Source of the DNA: Fulvivirga lutea
GTDB lineage: Bacteria; Bacteroidota; Bacteroidia; Cytophagales; Cyclobacteriaceae
Assembly (NCBI RefSeq): GCF_017068455.1
Contig: NZ_CP070608.1
Span: 3,205,488-3,269,487 of the forward strand
Direction of reading: 5' to 3'
Length of the DNA: 64,000 nucleotides
Each line of letters opens with the position of its first letter. Position 1 is the first letter of the stretch. The notes below the pieces were generated by a model. It was not told the DNA's origin, made no database searches, and was given only the letters and a program-made list of their open reading frames with translations. Of the stretch, positions 39,701 to 47,052 are shown piece after piece. A program made the translations under genes and the position numbers.

Positions 39701-42700
39701 GTACTTCAAAATCTCCGGTAGGGCCTAAGTTGATAACATCACAAGTAGCATTAGGATTCTTATTTAGTTCAGCCACAACGGGATCAACAAGATTTTCTAT
39801 TACCAACTCCTCAGCCAAATCTCTACAGCCTGTTGTTAAGTCAGTAACTCTTACAGTAAATCTGGTATTACCTGCAAGATCAGAAATGATTGTAGAAGAG
39901 GTTAGTGTGCCATGTGTACCACTAACAAATGGTGTTCCTGTACCAGATCCAACAAACCATTCATATTGGAAGTTAACTCCGAGAGGTGCTGTCAATTCAA
40001 TCTCACCATTTGGCGCTCCACACGAGGTTTGCTGTTGGTTTAGGTTTAATGTAGGTGTAGGGAGTACCTGTACATTGGTTATTGTAAACTCCTTAGCTTC
40101 AGATTCACAACCTAAAATATTATTTAAAACAGTTACTGAATACGTTCCGCCAGGAACCTGATCTAATGTAGATACTAAGCTATTAGTAGTGCCATCTGCT
40201 GGTGTTATAACCGCATTTGGAAAATCGGTTAATACAGGGTTTCCAGTAGCAACGTTAACCCAAGTATAAGTGTAAGTATGAGAAGGGTCTCCATTGGTGT
40301 CGGTAACATCTACTGTAATTAATCCATTATACTCAACCGAGGGATTCGTTAATGATGGATTACAAATTGAGTTATTTTGTTTTGTGTTGAGTGTAACAAC
40401 TGGGTCAATTTGGTTTTTTGGTAAAGTGTATGTTTCGGAGGAACTACAACCTGTCGCTAAATCTATAACTTCAACAGTATATTCTGCGTCACCTGCAATT
40501 GAACTATAAGTATCAGTTCCTGATAAGTTGGGATTCCTAACTCCTCCGCTAAAAACAATAGAATTACCATTATACCAATTAATTTCATGTGTGGTATTGT
40601 CAAATGGATTACCATCTATAGCAGTAATCTCAATTTGTCCGTTATCAGCACTACCACTACAATTTGTGCTTGGTGTTAATAACTCAGTAATTGCAGGGCC
40701 AGAAGGCGTAAAATCGATTACTACCGGCACAGGGTCAGATGCACAGCCTAAATCATCGTTAGTAACAATTGCTGTATAACTACCATTAGGAAGGTTTTGG
40801 AATACTCCAGTACTATTTGATTGGGCAACTGGTCCTGAAATGTCATAAGTATAATTATCATCCAATCCAGGGTCATTAGCATTTGCATCAAGAGTTAACG
40901 TGATTTCACCTGTAAAAGGATTTACAGTTAACGTAGCATCACATACTGAATTAGGGTTAGTGGATGGCGTAAATGTTGGTTTAAGTTGAGCGTCAGTTAT
41001 TGTACTCACTTGAGTAGTACTACATCCCGAGGCATTATCAATTACTTCCAATAACACTTGATCTCCAGGTGCGATACCCGATCCTAGATAAGTTACAATG
41101 TTTGTTCCATCTGGGTTTCTTGTTCCCCCAGGTCCCGAAAAATCAATAGTATTGCCATCGTACCAATTTATTGTGTGAGTCGCTGGACTAAAAGGATTAC
41201 CATCAATCGTATTCAACGTTACTGAACCATTGAATGGGGCTACACACCTTGTATTCGGGTTCATCGTGAAATCAATTACCGGTGGTATTTGAATATCACT
41301 TACTACCACTGGAACAACATCTGAAAGACATCCCAAATCATCGTTGGTAACTACAACATCATAGGTGTCATCTTCCAAGTTTTGGAATACACCTGTATTA
41401 TTATTGGCTGTAAAGCCTGTTACCTGACCGGTGATACTGTAGGTATAAGTATCAGGAATTCCATCTACACCGGGATCATTCGCGTAGGGGTCTAAAGTTA
41501 TGACGATCTCTCCCGTAAATAAGTTGGTAGCTATTGACTCATTGCAAACTGAGTTGGGCTGTGTAGCAAAGGTAAATGTAGGTTTTAACTGACCATCTGT
41601 AATTGTATTAAGCTGAGTGGTGCTACAGCCGGTTGCATTATCAATTACCTCCAATAATACCTGATCTCCTGGTGCGATACCTGAGCCTAGATAAGTTTCT
41701 ATGTTCGTTCCATCTGGGTTTCTTGTTCCTCCTGGTCCTGAAAAATCAATAGTATTGCCATCGTACCAATTTATTGTGTGAGTCGCTGGACTAAATGGAT
41801 TGCCATCAATTGTATTCAACGTTACTGAACCATTGAATGGGGCTATACACCTTGTATTCGGGTTCATCGTGAAATCAATTACCGGTGGTATTTGAATATC
41901 ACTTACTACCACTGGAACAACATCTGAAGGACATCCCAAATCATCGTTGGTAACTACAACATCATAGGTGTCATCTTCCAAGTTTTGGAATACACCTGTA
42001 TTATTATTGGCTGTAAAGCCTGTTACCTGACCGGTGATACTGTAGGTGTAAGTATCAGGATTTCCATCTACTCCTGGATCATTCGCATAGGGGTCTAAAG
42101 TTATGACGATCTCTCCCGTAAATAAGTTAGTAGCGATTGACTCATCGCAAACTGAGTTGGGTTGTGTAGCAAAGGTAAATGTAGGTTTTGCCTGACCATC
42201 AGTAATTGTACTCAGCTGTGTGGTGCTACAGCCGGTTGCATTATCAATTACCTCTAATAATACCTGATCTCCTGGTGCGATACCTGAGCCTAGATAAGTT
42301 TCTATGTTCGTTCCATCAGGGTTTCTTGCTCCCCCAGGTCCCGAAAAATCAATGGTATTGCCATCGTACCAATTTATTGTATGAGTCGCTGGACTAAATG
42401 GATTGCCATCAATTGTATTCAACGTTACTGAACCATTGAATGGGGCTACACACCTTGTATTCGGGTTCATCGTGAAATCAATTACTGGTGGTATTTGAAT
42501 ATCATTTACAGTGATTGGTACCGCATCTGAAGGACAGTCTAAATCATTATTAGTGACAATAGCGGTATAATTATCATCGGGAAGATTACTAAAAGTAACT
42601 ACTCCTGCAGCTGTAGTTTGAGTTATCGCTCCTGTAGCAGCTGAAGTAATAGTGTAATCATAAGTGTCGGCAATACCATCCGCACCCGGATCATTGGGAT

Positions 42701-45700
42701 ACGCATCCAGGGTAATTACAATTTCACCTGTAAATAAACTTGAAGCCAAAGATTCGTCACAAACTGAGTTGGGCTGTGTTGTAAAGGTGAAAGTAGGCTT
42801 AGCCTGCCCCTCTGTAATAGTATTGATTTGAGTAGTACTACATCCGGTAGCGTTATCAATAACTTCTAACAATACCTGATCTCCCGGAGCCAATCCTGAA
42901 CCGAAATAAGTACCAATATTAGTACCATCAGGAATGGCTTTTAAAGCATTTCCATCATACCAATTTACGGTGTGAGTACCAAAATCAACGGCCGCTCCAT
43001 CAATAGTATTTAAGGTCACAGCTCCATTAAATGGCGCTGCACACCTTGTACTAGGAAACATAGTAAAATCAATTACCGGAGGAACGCTTAAGTTAAGCAC
43101 GTTCACAGTCCCCGCATTCGAAGGACAAAATATATCTGTTCTGGTAATAACTGCCGTATACTGCTGGCCACCAGGAAGCTCTGATAATGTAGGATTATTT
43201 GGGTCTGCTACGGCAATAACGGGAGCACCAATAGAACCTCCATCATACCAGGTTATTTCATAATTTGGGTCAGGCAATGGAATATTTACTCCATCATATG
43301 TTACAGAAACTTGAATCTCACCATTGAACGAAGTTCCTGCTAGTGTCTCGTCACATATAGTGTTATCGCTGATCTTGGTGAGTGTTAATTGAGGGTAAAT
43401 GATACTCTCACTAACTGCTAAAAAGTCGGTAGCATCACAGCCATTTACATCAACAACTTGTGCCGTGTAAGGCACACCACCTCCAGGAACATTAAATGCC
43501 TGTGAACCATCGGCAGATACATCAAAGTGTTCATTTGAATCAAGTGTATTATCACCCCTGAACCAACGTATTGTAAAGTTGTTCGGATCTTCAGGGCCAC
43601 CTCCAGGATAGTTAATTTGTACTTCCAAAATACCATTGGGTTGAGCAGGGTCACAAGATGTCTGGGGAGCAACCTCCACAACAGTTGCCTCTGGAAAAAC
43701 TCGACTATCTGTAATCGTAACAATGGCCGGAAATGTGGTGGTACAGTTGGTGGAATTCTGGGTTGCAAAGACGGCATAATCCCCGGCTGCTAGCCCGGTA
43801 CGAGATGGTCCTGTACCATTTTCAGGTGGCAATGCACTTCCCTGTGTAGATGTAGCAATATCGTAGAAATACCAATTAAAGGTGTATTGAGCAGGATCTT
43901 GTAAAACACCTGCCAGGAATACTTCAGATGTAACAGCACCTGTATTAACATCGGCACATGAAACAATATTTTGTGTTACGGAAGCGGTAATATCAGGCAC
44001 TAGCGGCCCTTGAATATTGGCCACTAATGTGGTATCGCAACCATTTTTAGTTACCACTACGTTATAACCCCCTTCGTCAAGGTCACTAGCTACAGGCCCT
44101 GTTATTCCTAATGGATTTAGGAATTGATCAAACCATTGAAAGGTAACACCAGAAAAATCAGCCATGACAACTTCCAATTCTCCATTAGGCGGCAGACAGA
44201 CTGTTTGATTAGAGTTTACCTGAATAGAAGCCTGAGGTGTCTGTGCCAGTTGAACAATTGTTTCGCTGATGGGTAAACTTGAACAACCTTTGTCTAAATC
44301 GGTAACAACCAAAGTATAATCACCATTAGAAAGTTGAAATGCAGTGCTGGCATCACCACCTTGAGCAATTGGCAAAGGAGCCGATGTTGTATCAGGTCCA
44401 TCATACCATTGAAAAGAAAAGTCACTTAAAGGAAGTGTCACACCATCTCGCGTTATCACTGCTGTTAACTCACCGTCATTACTAGTAGCTACAGATGGAT
44501 CGCAATTGGTATTATCAGAAATTTTCTGAATTGTTACTGTAAATGGTGTTGGTGTTATTGGAAATGCGAAAATGTTATTATCTATAAAACACTCACTGAA
44601 CTCATTATTAAATAAATCAACAGGAAATTCAGTTCCATCATCATTTAATACAATGTATAGAGTAGATACTCTTCCGCTGTAATCGAACGTAATACCGCCC
44701 TGGCTTAAGGTATCTCCTACTTGAAGTCCTAATAATGCTAGAACCTCCGTATTTAATAAAGTAGCTGGCTCTCCTGTGAGCGTATCTACAGCTAACGTAG
44801 GGTTACCTTCCCAAAAACTAACATCTAAATTGTCTGTGATTGCTAGTGAACCACTATTAATAATATTAAAAGCAACTTCAATTCCTCTTAGACCACATAC
44901 TGGCGGTATTACCTCCACAGCTGGGAAGTAATTAGGGTCACTGGGGTCTACATAGTCTGGATCACTAGGATCTAGCGTAGGATCATTACCCACGAATGAG
45001 ATATCAGGAGCTGGAAAGAAAGGGCAACCATCTGCACCTAAAGTAGGCACCTGATTCATAAACGTATTCAGTGGAGTCTGGGGACCAGGGAGGCCATTTG
45101 GGCAATCGCCTGTTGAAAAGACAGTTGTCATATCCAAAGCAGGACAAGGAACAGACAAATCATCCCCAATATTGGTTACAGCGTACCCCTGCTGATTCCA
45201 TACTTGCCTTGTTGGCAGCCATCCGTTATCATCAGAAAAGAAACATCTTAATTCTCCTAAAGCTTGTTGTTGGATAGGGTCATTGATATCAAAAGTGTTG
45301 GTTGTATTACAGGGAACACATAAATCTGTATTAGAATCTCCATCAACATCGGCAATTACCGGACCTTCCGTAAATGTGTGAGAATAACATGTTACTGACC
45401 ATAAAACTGTTACACCGTCACGACCATCAATTACCACTAACTCTTGAGAGTCTCTATAAACTAATTCGGGATTTCCATCATTATCAAAATCATAAACTGT
45501 GGTTGATATGATACCAGATAAACTGTCATTAATTGTTCGAATCCATTTTACTGCATGGCCATTTGCATCCGTATTGCCGGAAGGGTCACTGGGATCGTCT
45601 CCGAGAATCCCTCCAGATTCCTCCAGTACTACTAATTGATTACCTGCAACAAAGCTTAATTCAAGTTTGCCATCTCCATCCACATCACCAAGATTCACCC

Positions 45701-46958
45701 TACTAGTACCAAATGGCCAACCATTTGCATAAATTGGGTCGGCTACTATATAATGATCTACTGTATTGTTTGTGATATCCCAAAAGAAAACAGCCGTCTT
45801 GCCTGTTGAGGAATTGAGAGCACCTGACATAACAACATCTAGGTTCCCATCTCCATTAACATCAGCTATAGAAGTGGAACTAAAATTATCAAATCCATAT
45901 TCCTTATTATCAAATATTTCTTTCGGAAACCATTGCTGTGTAGGGTCAATCGTGTTCATATCAGCAATCAATGTTGGTGTTTGAGTTACACCATCGGTAA
46001 GTGCAGGGATACTCCATAACTCATTACCGACAACCATTTCTAGATTTCCACCTGGTATAATATCAGCTACAACAGGGCCTCCATTCACCTCAGTATCCCA
46101 ATCGCCAATGTTTCCGTCTAATAGCAATTCGCCAGTTGCAGCGTTATAAATCTGGTCTTTCAAAAATATTTCTGCATCACCATCGCAATCAAAATCAGCT
46201 ATTCCTAAAGAACCTGGCCTATCAGGACCAAGAGAAACTGCATCAAATAAGGGTACTAAGTCTCCATTACTTGGTGAAGGGTTAGCTCTAAAGCCAAGTA
46301 GAACAAACTCTTCCGGTGCTTGGTTGGCATTTTTTCTTTTACTGGCGATGGTAAAAATCTCAGGAGGACAAACTCCGTCTATATCAGCAATGAGTATTTC
46401 CTGTTCAAAAAACCAATTGCCTGTAGGAAATATCTTTTTACCAGGAGTTTTATAATCTTGAATCACATCACCCCTATCTGAGCCGTCAGGTTGATTGTCA
46501 GAAGTAGCAATTATTCTTAATGACTGATTCCATTTTGAAGTGGTGACCACATCTGGAATACCATCGCAGTTCATATCACCCACTGCAATTTTTGACTGTG
46601 TATCTACTGTATTCTGACCGGATTCTGCAGGAGGACCTACAAAATCAAATGCTCCGGTTCCACCGCCTCCACCATCAAGTGCACTACAACTTTGATCATC
46701 ACCTATAAACTCTAAGCCATAAAAACTCGCACAATCACTATCGGTATTATCGATATTTCCATCGCCATCATTATCAATCCCATCATCACAATTACAACCC
46801 TTTTCAATGGTGGCTGCAAACTGACAATCTCCATCTGCACAATCTACCAAGCCATCACCATCATCATCAACTCCGTTATTACATGCCTCCTGCCCAAAAG
46901 CAGAAAATGATATCAACAGGAATGTAAGGAAAAAGCATTTGCGAAAAGCCTGGATCAT
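30708..46958 (-). CDS. Giant (5416-residue) T9SS-secreted modular adhesin-like protein
   Basis: A 16.2-kb uninterrupted gene. In order: signal peptide (1-22, ending SAFG); two Cys/Asp-rich calcium-loop-like repeats (25-78, NNGVDDDGDGLVDC and DDGIDNDGDGNID); an FG-GAP/VCBS-like region (about 85-560, with repeats such as ADVNGDGNLDVV); a beta-rich connector to ~820; about 42 Ig-like modules of ~105 residues (about 820-5310); and a C-terminal CHU_C/gliding-motility type B sorting domain (last ~90 residues, VSPDGSGTNDNFQI to SGFLELIR). Each module starts near a Cys (pattern TxC) and ends at TGC or DxGC, with WYxG and GxYTV motifs between, implying one disulfide per module. SprB-like surface adhesion or gliding is the likely role. 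It lies in a four-gene operon with two PorP proteins. Confidence 0.92.
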   Translation of the reverse strand: MIQAFRKCFFLTFLLISFSAFGQEACNNGVDDDGDGLVDCADGDCQFAATIEKGCNCDDGIDNDGDGNIDNTDSDCASFYGLEFIGDDQSCSALDGGGGGTGAFDFVGPPAESGQNTVDTQSKIAVGDMNCDGIPDVVTTSKWNQSLRIIATSDNQPDGSDRGDVIQDYKTPGKKIFPTGNWFFEQEILIADIDGVCPPEIFTIASKRKNANQAPEEFVLLGFRANPSPSNGDLVPLFDAVSLGPDRPGSLGIADFDCDGDAEIFLKDQIYNAATGELLLDGNIGDWDTEVNGGPVVADIIPGGNLEMVVGNELWSIPALTDGVTQTPTLIADMNTIDPTQQWFPKEIFDNKEYGFDNFSSTSIADVNGDGNLDVVMSGALNSSTGKTAVFFWDITNNTVDHYIVADPIYANGWPFGTSRVNLGDVDGDGKLELSFVAGNQLVVLEESGGILGDDPSDPSGNTDANGHAVKWIRTINDSLSGIISTTVYDFDNDGNPELVYRDSQELVVIDGRDGVTVLWSVTCYSHTFTEGPVIADVDGDSNTDLCVPCNTTNTFDINDPIQQQALGELRCFFSDDNGWLPTRQVWNQQGYAVTNIGDDLSVPCPALDMTTVFSTGDCPNGLPGPQTPLNTFMNQVPTLGADGCPFFPAPDISFVGNDPTLDPSDPDYVDPSDPNYFPAVEVIPPVCGLRGIEVAFNIINSGSLAITDNLDVSFWEGNPTLAVDTLTGEPATLLNTEVLALLGLQVGDTLSQGGITFDYSGRVSTLYIVLNDDGTEFPVDLFNNEFSECFIDNNIFAFPITPTPFTVTIQKISDNTNCDPSVATSNDGELTAVITRDGVTLPLSDFSFQWYDGPDTTSAPLPIAQGGDASTAFQLSNGDYTLVVTDLDKGCSSLPISETIVQLAQTPQASIQVNSNQTVCLPPNGELEVVMADFSGVTFQWFDQFLNPLGITGPVASDLDEGGYNVVVTKNGCDTTLVANIQGPLVPDITASVTQNIVSCADVNTGAVTSEVFLAGVLQDPAQYTFNWYFYDIATSTQGSALPPENGTGPSRTGLAAGDYAVFATQNSTNCTTTFPAIVTITDSRVFPEATVVEVAPQTSCDPAQPNGILEVQINYPGGGPEDPNNFTIRWFRGDNTLDSNEHFDVSADGSQAFNVPGGGVPYTAQVVDVNGCDATDFLAVSESIIYPQLTLTKISDNTICDETLAGTSFNGEIQVSVTYDGVNIPLPDPNYEITWYDGGSIGAPVIAVADPNNPTLSELPGGQQYTAVITRTDIFCPSNAGTVNVLNLSVPPVIDFTMFPSTRCAAPFNGAVTLNTIDGAAVDFGTHTVNWYDGNALKAIPDGTNIGTYFGSGLAPGDQVLLEVIDNATGCSTTQINTITEGQAKPTFTFTTQPNSVCDESLASSLFTGEIVITLDAYPNDPGADGIADTYDYTITSAATGAITQTTAAGVVTFSNLPDDNYTAIVTNNDLDCPSDAVPITVNDIQIPPVIDFTMNPNTRCVAPFNGSVTLNTIDGNPFSPATHTINWYDGNTIDFSGPGGARNPDGTNIETYLGSGIAPGDQVLLEVIDNATGCSTTQLSTITDGQAKPTFTFATQPNSVCDESIATNLFTGEIVITLDPYANDPGVDGNPDTYTYSITGQVTGFTANNNTGVFQNLEDDTYDVVVTNDDLGCPSDVVPVVVSDIQIPPVIDFTMNPNTRCIAPFNGSVTLNTIDGNPFSPATHTINWYDGNTIDFSGPGGTRNPDGTNIETYLGSGIAPGDQVLLEVIDNATGCSTTQLNTITDGQLKPTFTFATQPNSVCNESIATNLFTGEIVITLDPYANDPGVDGIPDTYTYSITGQVTGFTANNNTGVFQNLEDDTYDVVVTNDDLGCLSDVVPVVVSDIQIPPVIDFTMNPNTRCVAPFNGSVTLNTIDGNPFSPATHTINWYDGNTIDFSGPGGTRNPDGTNIVTYLGSGIAPGDQVLLEVIDNASGCSTTQVSTITDAQLKPTFTPSTNPNSVCDATLTVNPFTGEITLTLDANANDPGLDDNYTYDISGPVAQSNSTGVFQNLPNGSYTAIVTNDDLGCASDPVPVVIDFTPSGPAITELLTPSTNCSGSADNGQIEITAIDGNPFDNTTHEINWYNGNSIVFSGGVRNPNLSGTDTYSSIAGDAEYTVEVIDLATGCSSSETYTLPKNQIDPVVTLNTKQNNSICNPSLTNPSVEYNGLITVDVTDTNGDPSHTYTYTWVNVATGNPVLTDFPNAVITPADGTTNSLVSTLDQVPGGTYSVTVLNNILGCESEAKEFTITNVQVLPTPTLNLNQQQTSCGAPNGEIELTAPLGVNFQYEWFVGSGTGTPFVSGTHGTLTSSTIISDLAGNTRFTVRVTDLTTGCRDLAEELVIENLVDPVVAELNKNPNATCDVINLGPTGDFEVQITSGSGPDLTFPTSDYDVLWYTGSTPTGTETRIDGDALTAGSPTLSGLDDGDYTVVIEDQTTFCTSDPLVIEIVDAIVNPTITTGFTQQTSCDYTNNPNGEVTVTVTGPAGPYTVTWFTGSDITGTDITQSSNTGVPVGTPITDDMAGYPAGDYTVLVYNEVTGCTFQETVTITQNIVNPIVSLTPSDHTDCTFDGTITPNLVQGANVNYSFNWYQGQTVGAPGSEVYSATALFGSGDEVLNQTNIQAFGVLNNLYSDFYTLEVIDNENFCTISTSTSFIAPAPAQLDIRFIDVVQPSDCALAEGVLTGYVDLNGSGTADLATEVPNSGDFRFTWYEGLPSDPDPNFFENTIDSYFNGSALNVDVNDIYTNGPVPGGTQDVNYFESVSATDGATIYEQPSGTYTLVVEDLRGVGGTGCIEYASFFLPFVDAQVTTFISKSDDTDCDPAVGNGTIEVIVNEADGTVANQALYPVYLFDVPNPDIVTDPVNPSPVPIQTIQRGGYTSDFSVDVDGWSSTRANITNLLSQNDGLADPRNDVLEIDNTSTTGVHYIELDVVFVPGNNYTINIEYFIPNSNANVDGFRLFSPGAGFFFDGAAGANGVVTNIWDTKSASFTASNESIRIYSMNGVSNNFLASLGNDYLYIAQIEIIDTTIPTTTFSNLGPGDYSIVSQQDFGSGCYSELLQVTIEDAAQPPVLTPTIAHDTWCDNSGNNGDGSISVVPALNPLDIASVDNSPGSPQNTEPNPRTYTYLWNTADGTLAVDGFTQTLLGPNPSTISGLAPGNYQVTVTDDDTGCQTIESYEVIDQDVDPSLAVFNLTPSDRCTPNENGVIEIDANDITPQDGVTPTTSDYSFTLLLLDEITNTYNDVTALSTEVDADPLYRFEDLPAGRYALQIEILDNTFPGFGCVSPPIPAGEIVDNSTDPVLTEAITVDNSCDPSSSGEIHIIADNGAPSAGVYTFNWYLGLDETGTPFNDPTDGTIYSPGDTHPTFGLVGDNESYISDVIHGDYAVEVFDPVTNCFTIRTYEVNYEPLLPSLTVNFESQRACDITIPTAGSIELATVSIDAIDDYEFYLYDNETDLNVGPGNEVALDNDLAGGALFNGLVAGTYYVVGLKVQGATGGLGCATSPVSVVIEDETVQPDISIVPEFDTSCDATNPEGLISITTSTTGGLGDDSNNPVYTYTLTSTNAAATAAITALGGPLTGNGNPTDADNDNVDDDGDDDIIFGLPEALYTIVAENSITGCSVTGQFEITKVEEPIIVQTVDATDMTTCDLTIGGGTATVTSVSPLDVFGAGNTIDDEYSFEWYRGEFGEDFSTAFTNGPFVGVNGADTQTQIELDEGTYYVIATRELGFPPGSGCASPPFRVDILDLSIDPTFTATANSETSCDGSGEGSLVINNIVGTGPLYNITIDEVDGGGALMGNISTNNNYDFGASGAYTETGLGVGFYRTTVFDIGTGCQTIQTREITLSEQPIIITDASATDQTTCDPTINGGTVSINAVTPLTGASIVAEYEIFWYGGALGADFTTASASPAIATDVETVPDLTEGTYYVQVRRRAGFSPGAGCESAPFRVDVFDVSVNPTFTATANSETSCDGSGEGSLVINNIVGTGPLYNITIDEVDGGGALMGNISTNNNYDFGASGAYTETGLGVGFYRTTVFDIGTGCQTIQTREITLSEQPIIITDASATDQTTCDPTINGGTVSINAVTPLTGASIVAEYEIFWYGGALGADFTTASASPAIATDVETVPDLTEGTYYVQVRRRAGFSPGAGCESAPFRVDVFDVSVNPTFTATANSETSCDGSGEGSLVINNIVGTGPLYNITIDEVDGGGALMGNISTNNNYDFGASGAYTETGLGVGFYRTTVFDVGTGCQTIQTREVTLSEQPIIITDASATDQTTCDPTINGGTVSINAVTPLTGASIVAEYEIFWYGGALGADFTTASGGGTIATDVETVPDLTEGTYYVQVRRRAGFSPGAGCESAPFRVDVFDVSVNPTFTASANSETSCDGSGEGSLVINNIVGTGPLYNITIDEVDGGGALMGNISTNNNYDFGFSGPYTETGLGVGFYRTTVFDVGSGCQLVQTREVTFSQQPIIITDAEATDQLTCDPTINGGTVTLNSVTPFGASPDILTEYEIFWYGGALGADFATASGAGTIATDVETVPNLSEGTYYVQVRRRVGFSPGAGCESAPYRLDVFDLSTLPILSYDVPEPDRTCPGATEFYGQVTIDSDVDISLNLADWVFEYDADDDGVFGEVGDDDLPGSYASVVNTIRSATFSGLSAGTYRLTVMDVNGCTNTTDVEIVNDPTASTPNIVDINPDYPDGCDGISGSLEVTSITIGSSGTFGLPDVADPLQFTYEWYFETFDAAGLIAGETTNTLNGLQVGTYYVVVTSVLTQCTSIPKEFEVDDRDIIYPELVLEQTIPQLSCEEPYSGELTATVDEIAGPTGPYTFDWTYEGSAVLPLNVVTGNPVTPEFPAPNVSVLDSLPVGRYDVVVTNTATGCTATQLFIVEDESLFFLPVINTGTEPVTSCDVNNGGIFGIAVPFLDANGIDIYPIRNAGGGPAYNYQIDIYSGDIQGDPNLNDPTFLGDRASQNNVSAGVNVSVGSVQAGLYTVRLIDNNTGCISVKVDEVFVSNTFPQLEIVVENPLVSCDPADPDGQLNVIVDGQPSVSGYTFEWYEGTVATGDPADIIDNKSRLVGVGAGDYTVRVTNNISGCFTDATGTVEEDQLLAPTPTPELLSDRFSCIVEDGELTVTVDGETQGYTFEWYEGEDGTGTVISTNVRVQNLDVGTYSVVAFDNVTGCSSLPASISVGDQRIDPEFVFETEGSKCDEATGLARVVMTNNASVGSITWTDLSNGAGLGLGQEINDVESGEYSALVVTPFGCENEGIAEVGTVITNYNLVSPDGSGTNDNFQIDCITRYPNNNVKIYNRSGVLVYQIDGYNNEDKSFVGLGENGVYGIGNDLPNGTYYYVIDRGDGSKLISGFLELIR
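33090..35573 (-). repeat. Four tandem 621-bp repeats (two-module units) inside the giant gene
   Basis: The same sequence recurs at exact 621-bp steps; one landmark falls at 33547, 34168, 34789 and 35410. Each 207-residue unit holds two Ig-like modules, one starting PTFTATANSETSCDG and the next ITDASATDQTTCDPT. The two units nearest the 5' end of the gene (about 34332-35573) appear identical in protein and nearly identical in DNA. The unit at 33090-33710 is the most diverged. Outer limits are approximate. Confidence 0.9.
40690..43090 (-). repeat. Four tandem two-module repeats of about 590-603 bp inside the giant gene
   Basis: Modules starting PPVIDFTMNPNTRC and FTFATQPNSVC alternate four times. 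The two middle periods are exactly 603 bp (landmark GGTGGTATTT near 41281, 41884 and 42487) and nearly identical in DNA, for example in the stretch from ATCAATAGTATTGCC to the GGTGG landmark. The outer units are shorter and more diverged. Boundaries are approximate. Confidence 0.88.
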
Positions 46959-47052
46959 AAGATAAATATAATAGAAATAAGTTGTAAACTAAATTAAATT
47001 CGGTCACGAAGACAACTCATACTTAATGCTGATTTTCAGCGATTTGTAACCA

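Noticed and set aside
33090-43090. Regular direct repeats considered as a CRISPR array or a set of insertion elements
   Set aside because: Periods of 603 and 621 bp are whole codons within one open frame and match protein modules; there are no short repeats with unique spacers and no transposase.
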